The notes under the pieces: generated by a model
What the model was told of the DNA's origin: nothing
Databases searched by the model: none
The model's input: the letters and a program-made list of their open reading frames with translations, nothing else
Position numbers and translations under genes: made by a program
NCBI RefSeq assembly: GCF_934202705.1
Contig: NZ_CAKPYE010000007.1
Span: forward strand, 1-64,000
Direction of reading: 5' to 3'
Origin: an uncultured Limosilactobacillus sp.
GTDB taxonomy: Bacteria > Bacillota > Bacilli > Lactobacillales > Lactobacillaceae
Length of the DNA: 64,000 nt
In this document: positions 59,609 to 64,000 of the stretch, in pieces
Position numbering within the stretch: position 1 is the first letter of the stretch
Layout of the letters: every line of letters begins with the position of its first letter

Positions 59609-62600
59609 TTAGTCTTGTTTAGCTTCATTTGGTTCAGATTGTGCTGATTGGTCAGAAGATGTTGCTTCCTGTTGTTTTTGTTGCGCATGCTGTGCGGACT
59701 TACGAACATCAATCACATCTTCATCCATGTTCTTTAATTGCACTTCTTCGTGGTTATCATCAAGAACTTTCATATCAAGTCCTAATGACTGCAATTCCTT
59801 AACTAAGACACGGAATGATTCTGGAACACCCGGCTTTGGAATGCGATCACCATTAATAATGGCATCGTATGTGTTAACCCGTCCGACAACATCATCTGAC
59901 TTGTAGGTCAAGATTTCCTGAAGTGTGTAGGCTGCACCATATGCTTCCAAAGCCCAAACTTCCATTTCACCAAACCGTTGTCCACCAAACTGAGCTTTCC
60001 CACCAAGTGGTTGTTGTGTAACCAGCGAGTATGGTCCAATGGAACGAGCGTGAATCTTATCGTCAACCATGTGGGCAAGTTTCAGGTAGTGCATCACACC
60101 AACTGCAACCCGCTGTTCAAATGGTTCACCAGTCCGACCATCATAAAGAATCGTCTTACCATCTGATGGCAAACCGGCTTCCTTAACAGCATCCCAGACG
60201 TCTTTATCAGTCGCACCATCGAAGACAGGTGTTGCAATATGAATACCTAATTCACGAGCAGCCATTCCCAAGTGCAATTCAATAACTTGTCCGATATTCA
60301 TCCGTGATGGCACACCCATTGGGCTCAGCATAATGTCAATCGGCGTCCCATCTGGCATGTACGGCATATCTTCTTCAGGAACCACAATGGAAACCGTCCC
60401 CTTGTTACCGTGACGTCCGGACATCTTGTCACCAACTTGAATCTTTCGTTTTTGAGCGATGTAAACTCGAACCATCTTGTTGACACCAGGCGACAATTCG
60501 TCACCATTTTCACGAGTGAAGACCTTAACGTCTTGGATAATACCGCCACCACCGTGAGGCACACGGAGTGAAGTATCACGAACCTCACGCGACTTTTCAC
60601 CAAAAATAGCGTGTAGCAACCGCTCTTCTGCTGATAGTTCGGTTACTCCCTTTGGTGTAACCTTACCAACCAAGATATCTCCATCATGAACTTCAGCCCC
60701 AACACGAACAACACCGTTATCATCCAAGTTCTTTAATGCATCCGCACCAACATTTGGAATTTCACGGGTCATTTCTTCAGGTCCAAGCTTTGTTTCTCGT
60801 GCTTCAGATTCATAAGATTCAATATGAATAGAAGTGTAAACATCATCCTTAACTAAGCGTTCGGAAATTGCAATGGCATCTTCGAAGTTATAACCTTGCC
60901 AAGTCATAAAGGCAATTAATGGGTTTTGGCCTAGCGCTAACTCTCCTTGTTCCATCGATGGACCATCAGCCAAAATATCATCGGCATCCACATGTTCACC
61001 AACTTTAACAATTGGGCGTTGGTTATAGTTCTTCCCACCATTAGAACGACGGAACTTCATTAACTTGTAAGCATCAAGAGTGTCGTCATCGCGGCGAACC
61101 CGAATTTCTCGTGCATCTACATATTCGACAGTTCCTGAATACTTAGCAATTAATGCAACTCCTGAGTCGTGAGCAGCCTTATATTCAATCCCCGTTCCGA
61201 TCAAAGGTGCGTGAGGATTAATTAACGGAACCGCTTGCCGTTGCATGTTGGCCCCCATCAGGGCACGGTTAGAGTCATCGTTTTCCAAAAATGGAATACA
61301 TGCAGAAGCAACAGAGACTACTTGCTTAGGCGACACGTCCATGTAATCAACATTCTCAGCGGTTGTCGAGATATAGTCATCCTTATCACGACACATAATT
61401 TCATCTTCAGCAAATGAACCATCATCATTCAGCTTAGTGTTAGCTTGAGCAATGATGTAGTTATCTTCTTCGTCAGCTGTTAAGTAGTCAATCTTGTCCG
61501 TAACTTTATGGGTCTCCCAAGAAACACGACGATATGGCGTTTCAATGAATCCATACTTATTAACCCGAGCATAGGACGATAGACTGTTAATCAGCCCAAT
61601 GTTTGGTCCTTCAGGCGTTTCAATTGGGCACATCCGTCCATAGTGAGTATAGTGAACGTCCCGAACTTCATAACCAGCACGATCACGGGTTAAACCACCA
61701 GGCCCTAAAGCAGAAAGACGACGCTTATGGGTCAGTTCACCCAGTGGATTAGTTTGGTCCATGAATTGGGAAAGTTGTGATGAACCGAAAAATTCCTTAA
61801 TGGATGCGACAACTGGACGGATATTAATTAACTGTTGTGGTGTAACCGTATTAATATCTTGAATTGACATCCGTTCACGGACTACCCGTTCCATCCGTGC
61901 TAAACCAATCCGGAATTGATTTTGTAATAATTCACCGACTGAGCGAATCCGTCGATTACCCAAGTGATCAATATCATCAGTGGAACCAATACCTTCTTGC
62001 AGATTAAAGAAGTAATTAACTGATGCAATAATATCAGCAGGTTGAATATGCTTGAGTTCCAATGGAATATGACCATTTGAAACAATTGGCACTACCCGTT
62101 CTGGATCTTTCTTGGAGTATACCAGGATTTTTTGTAATTTAACTGGAGCAGTCACAACCGCTTCATCAGATGGTGTATAAGTAACCATCTTAAAATCGTC
62201 GCTTGCCAAAGCTGGCTCTAACTTTTTCAGAACCTCTTTAGTAACAACGTCACCCTTGTTAGCCAAAATTTCACCAGTCTCTGGATCAGCTAACGTTTCT
62301 GCCAAGGTTTGACCAAGAAGACGATACTTCATCTTTAACTTCTTATTAGTCTTGTAACGACCAACTGGAGCCATGTCATATCGCTTTGGATCGAAGAAAC
62401 GCGCCGTTAACAGGCTTCGTGCAGAATCTGCTGTCTTGGGTTCACCAGGACGAAGTCGTTCATAAATGTCCTTTAATGCTTCTTCAACACGAGAATCCTC
62501 AGCATCCTTATGAACATCCTTATCCAAGGTTACACTCAGTGAATCAGAATTTCCACCAAGCATTTCAATAATCTCATCATCAGAGCCGAAACCAAGGGCA

Positions 62601-63190
62601 CGAACTAACTCTGTTAATGGCAGTTTCCGTGTCCGGTCGATTCTTACGTACGAAATTCCCTTAGCATCAGTTTCATATTCAAGCCATGCTCCACGGTTTG
62701 GAATGAAGTTGGCACCATAACTTGGCCGACCATTTTTATCAGTTTCTTCATTATAGTAAACACCAGGAGAACGCACTAATTGGGAAACAATTACCCGTTC
62801 TGCACCGTTAATAATGAAAGTCCCTTGGTCAGTCATTAATGGGAAGTCACCAAAGAAGACATCTTGAGACTTAATCTCTCCAGTTTCGTGATTCGTCAAC
62901 CGTAATGTTACATGAAGCGGTGCTGAATAGTTAGCATCATGCTCACGTGCCTCATCAACAGTATACTTGGGTTCCATAAGTTGATAATCAACGAATTCTA
63001 AGGAAAGCTTACCTTGAAAATCGTCAATTGGCATAATGTCATTAAACATTTCCCGGATCCCTTTATCCATAAACCAATTGTATGAATTAGTTTGAATTTC
63101 AATCAGGTTCGGTAGATCAAGGACTTCCTTAATCCGAGAATAACTACGACGGGTACGGTGTTTACCGTATTTTACTAAATGTCCGGCCAA
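59609..63190 (-). CDS. rpoB: RNA polymerase beta subunit
   Basis: Forms the catalytic cleft with beta'. The rifampicin region FGSSQLSQFMDQTNPLGELTHKRRLSALG is wild type at the usual resistance sites. The TTG at 63190 (LAGHLVKYGKHRTRRSYSRI) is taken as start since AGAGAGGTG lies 5 bases upstream; a GTG three codons earlier falls in the site. The C-terminal tail is rich in Gln, Ser and Glu. Length 1193. Confidence 0.98.
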   Translation of the reverse strand: MAGHLVKYGKHRTRRSYSRIKEVLDLPNLIEIQTNSYNWFMDKGIREMFNDIMPIDDFQGKLSLEFVDYQLMEPKYTVDEAREHDANYSAPLHVTLRLTNHETGEIKSQDVFFGDFPLMTDQGTFIINGAERVIVSQLVRSPGVYYNEETDKNGRPSYGANFIPNRGAWLEYETDAKGISYVRIDRTRKLPLTELVRALGFGSDDEIIEMLGGNSDSLSVTLDKDVHKDAEDSRVEEALKDIYERLRPGEPKTADSARSLLTARFFDPKRYDMAPVGRYKTNKKLKMKYRLLGQTLAETLADPETGEILANKGDVVTKEVLKKLEPALASDDFKMVTYTPSDEAVVTAPVKLQKILVYSKKDPERVVPIVSNGHIPLELKHIQPADIIASVNYFFNLQEGIGSTDDIDHLGNRRIRSVGELLQNQFRIGLARMERVVRERMSIQDINTVTPQQLINIRPVVASIKEFFGSSQLSQFMDQTNPLGELTHKRRLSALGPGGLTRDRAGYEVRDVHYTHYGRMCPIETPEGPNIGLINSLSSYARVNKYGFIETPYRRVSWETHKVTDKIDYLTADEEDNYIIAQANTKLNDDGSFAEDEIMCRDKDDYISTTAENVDYMDVSPKQVVSVASACIPFLENDDSNRALMGANMQRQAVPLINPHAPLIGTGIEYKAAHDSGVALIAKYSGTVEYVDAREIRVRRDDDTLDAYKLMKFRRSNGGKNYNQRPIVKVGEHVDADDILADGPSMEQGELALGQNPLIAFMTWQGYNFEDAIAISERLVKDDVYTSIHIESYESEARETKLGPEEMTREIPNVGADALKNLDDNGVVRVGAEVHDGDILVGKVTPKGVTELSAEERLLHAIFGEKSREVRDTSLRVPHGGGGIIQDVKVFTRENGDELSPGVNKMVRVYIAQKRKIQVGDKMSGRHGNKGTVSIVVPEEDMPYMPDGTPIDIMLSPMGVPSRMNIGQVIELHLGMAARELGIHIATPVFDGATDKDVWDAVKEAGLPSDGKTILYDGRTGEPFEQRVAVGVMHYLKLAHMVDDKIHARSIGPYSLVTQQPLGGKAQFGGQRFGEMEVWALEAYGAAYTLQEILTYKSDDVVGRVNTYDAIINGDRIPKPGVPESFRVLVKELQSLGLDMKVLDDNHEEVQLKNMDEDVIDVRKSAQHAQQKQQEATSSDQSAQSEPNEAKQD

Positions 63191-63278
63191 AGTATTCACC
63201 TCTCTAATTTGTTGGGTAAGTTCAACATGCCAAATGTTACATTTTGATTACATTTAGTAAAAAACATAACTTTTGAGC

Positions 63279-63319
63279 AAAAAAAATCCAAAAGCAGCCG
63301 GCAACTACCTTTGGGATTT
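63279..63319 (-). terminator. Attenuator-like terminator in the rpoB leader
   Basis: Between the rpoB promoter and its start codon, AATCCCAAAGG and CTTTTGGATT form an imperfect stem around a GC-rich loop, followed by eight T on the minus strand. It is placed to stop transcripts before rpoB, so a readthrough mechanism is needed for expression. Confidence 0.65.
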
Positions 63320-63381
63320 ATAAGGATTGCAATGGACAATAGATCATTACAATCGTTGAACTTACATTTAAATACCCTAGA

Positions 63382-63410
63382 ATTATAATCGTTTTAACTA
63401 ATGAAGTCAA
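63382..63410 (-). promoter_or_regulatory. Promoter of rpoBC
   Basis: The -35 box TTGACT (63405-63410) and consensus -10 box TATAAT (63382-63387) are 17 bp apart. Transcription would start near 63375, giving a leader of about 185 bases. Confidence 0.85.
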
Positions 63411-63426
63411 CTCTCACGATAATAAA

Positions 63427-63452
63427 AAACGACCACCTCATCGGTTAGCCGT
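63427..63452 (-). terminator. Terminator of the TetR gene
   Basis: An imperfect stem (AACG...CGTT with inner G-U pairs) is followed by six T on the minus strand, about 20 bases past the TetR stop. Confidence 0.5.
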
Positions 63453-63471
63453 TATCTGATAATTGAATCTT

Positions 63472-64000
63472 TTAGCGTTGATTTAATCCATTGAGAAAAA
63501 CATCTAAAATGATGCGATTCCGTTGTTCCTGAGTAATAGAACGCCCGCCAAACTTCTGAAACGAGTTAAACATCGGGCTTAAACTCGCAATAAATAATTC
63601 AGCAGCCTCCTTAGGCAAAACATCTGGCCGGATTTTAATATCCGACTGTTTAAAAAATTCGGAAACAGGTTCAATGTAATCAATCATAAAAATCACATTG
63701 AGCTTTCGCTTTGAACTTTGGCTCAGCAAGTCACCAGCGCTTTGCCATTGTTCATAAATATCCTTAGGGTGAAGCCGCAAGAAGGTCTTTACCAACTCCC
63801 ATAAACGATCTTCCCCTGTCGATTCACTTTCCCGCATCACCCGGTTAATTTCTTGACGGACACGGCTCCCATGACTGGTCATAACATTCAGAAACAAAAC
63901 CTCTTTGTCGCTAAAGTGGTGATATAAAGCAGGCTGAGTGATCCCAATTTCTTTAGCAATATCACGGGTGGATGTCTCCCCAAAACCTTTATTTAAAAAC
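63472..64000 (-). CDS. TetR/AcrR family transcription regulator (partial)
   Basis: The gene enters from the right edge; its first residues are missing. The visible part starts in the helix-turn-helix domain: GETSTRDIAKEIGITQPALY, then HHFSDKEVLFLNVM. A helical ligand-binding domain of about 140 residues follows. TetR repressors bind small molecules and usually control efflux pumps or fatty acid genes. The target cannot be seen from here. In frame without a break to the window edge. Confidence 0.92.
   Translation of the reverse strand, partial: FLNKGFGETSTRDIAKEIGITQPALYHHFSDKEVLFLNVMTSHGSRVRQEINRVMRESESTGEDRLWELVKTFLRLHPKDIYEQWQSAGDLLSQSSKRKLNVIFMIDYIEPVSEFFKQSDIKIRPDVLPKEAAELFIASLSPMFNSFQKFGGRSITQEQRNRIILDVFLNGLNQR

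Overview
The window is a low-GC, Gram-positive chromosome segment from a member of the Lactobacillaceae, most likely a Limosilactobacillus close to L. reuteri. This rests on the proteins (LigA, PcrA, CamS, GatCAB, EcfA1A2T, DUF4767 and DUF998 proteins, oleate hydratase), strong AGGAGG ribosome sites, many TTG/GTG starts, and the layout of the ribosomal gene cluster. The species is inferred and not proven. Almost every gene is on the minus strand; the exceptions are a few short units.

Left part (1-6.2 kb) is accessory and decaying. The window opens inside a pentanucleotide tract of at least 16 units that begins right after the start codon of a gene leaving the window, a likely phase-variation switch. 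Next come a broken unknown gene, an unknown 233-codon plus-strand gene, two small unknown genes, an oleate hydratase with a palindrome in its promoter spacer, and an acetyltransferase killed by one stop codon.

6.2-13.1 kb holds a complete type II-A CRISPR-Cas locus on the minus strand: cas9, cas1, cas2, csn2, then an array of 8 repeats and 7 spacers, all spacers 30 bp, closed by an intrinsic terminator. A tracrRNA with its own promoter lies between cas9 and cas1 on the opposite strand. The cas9 promoter region carries a perfect match to the CcpA cre consensus. Directly upstream is a wrecked ISL3-family insertion sequence.

14.6-31.9 kb: a DUF4767 lipoprotein, a broken HxlR regulator beside a small monooxygenase-like gene, the rRNA methyltransferase RlmD, a small GlsB-type membrane protein, then the long unit pcrA-ligA-camS-gatCAB-dagK (DNA repair, and Gln-tRNA/Asn-tRNA amidation), whose promoter contains a LexA-box-like palindrome. 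After that come a purK paralogue, xpt, a membrane-anchored glucosaminidase and an acetoin reductase.

31.9-50.5 kb is the large ribosomal protein cluster (rpsJ to rplQ with secY, adk, infA, rpoA), followed by ecfA1-ecfA2-ecfT-truA and rplM-rpsI. 50.6-53.9 kb is the str operon (rpsL-rpsG-fusA) with an internal terminator before fusA. 53.9-55.9 kb has a prepilin peptidase and a DUF998 membrane protein. 55.9-63.4 kb is rpoB-rpoC with an attenuator-like leader. The window ends inside a TetR regulator. Structured leaders precede rpsJ, rpsL, fusA, rplM and rpoB, which fits autogenous control of ribosome and polymerase synthesis.
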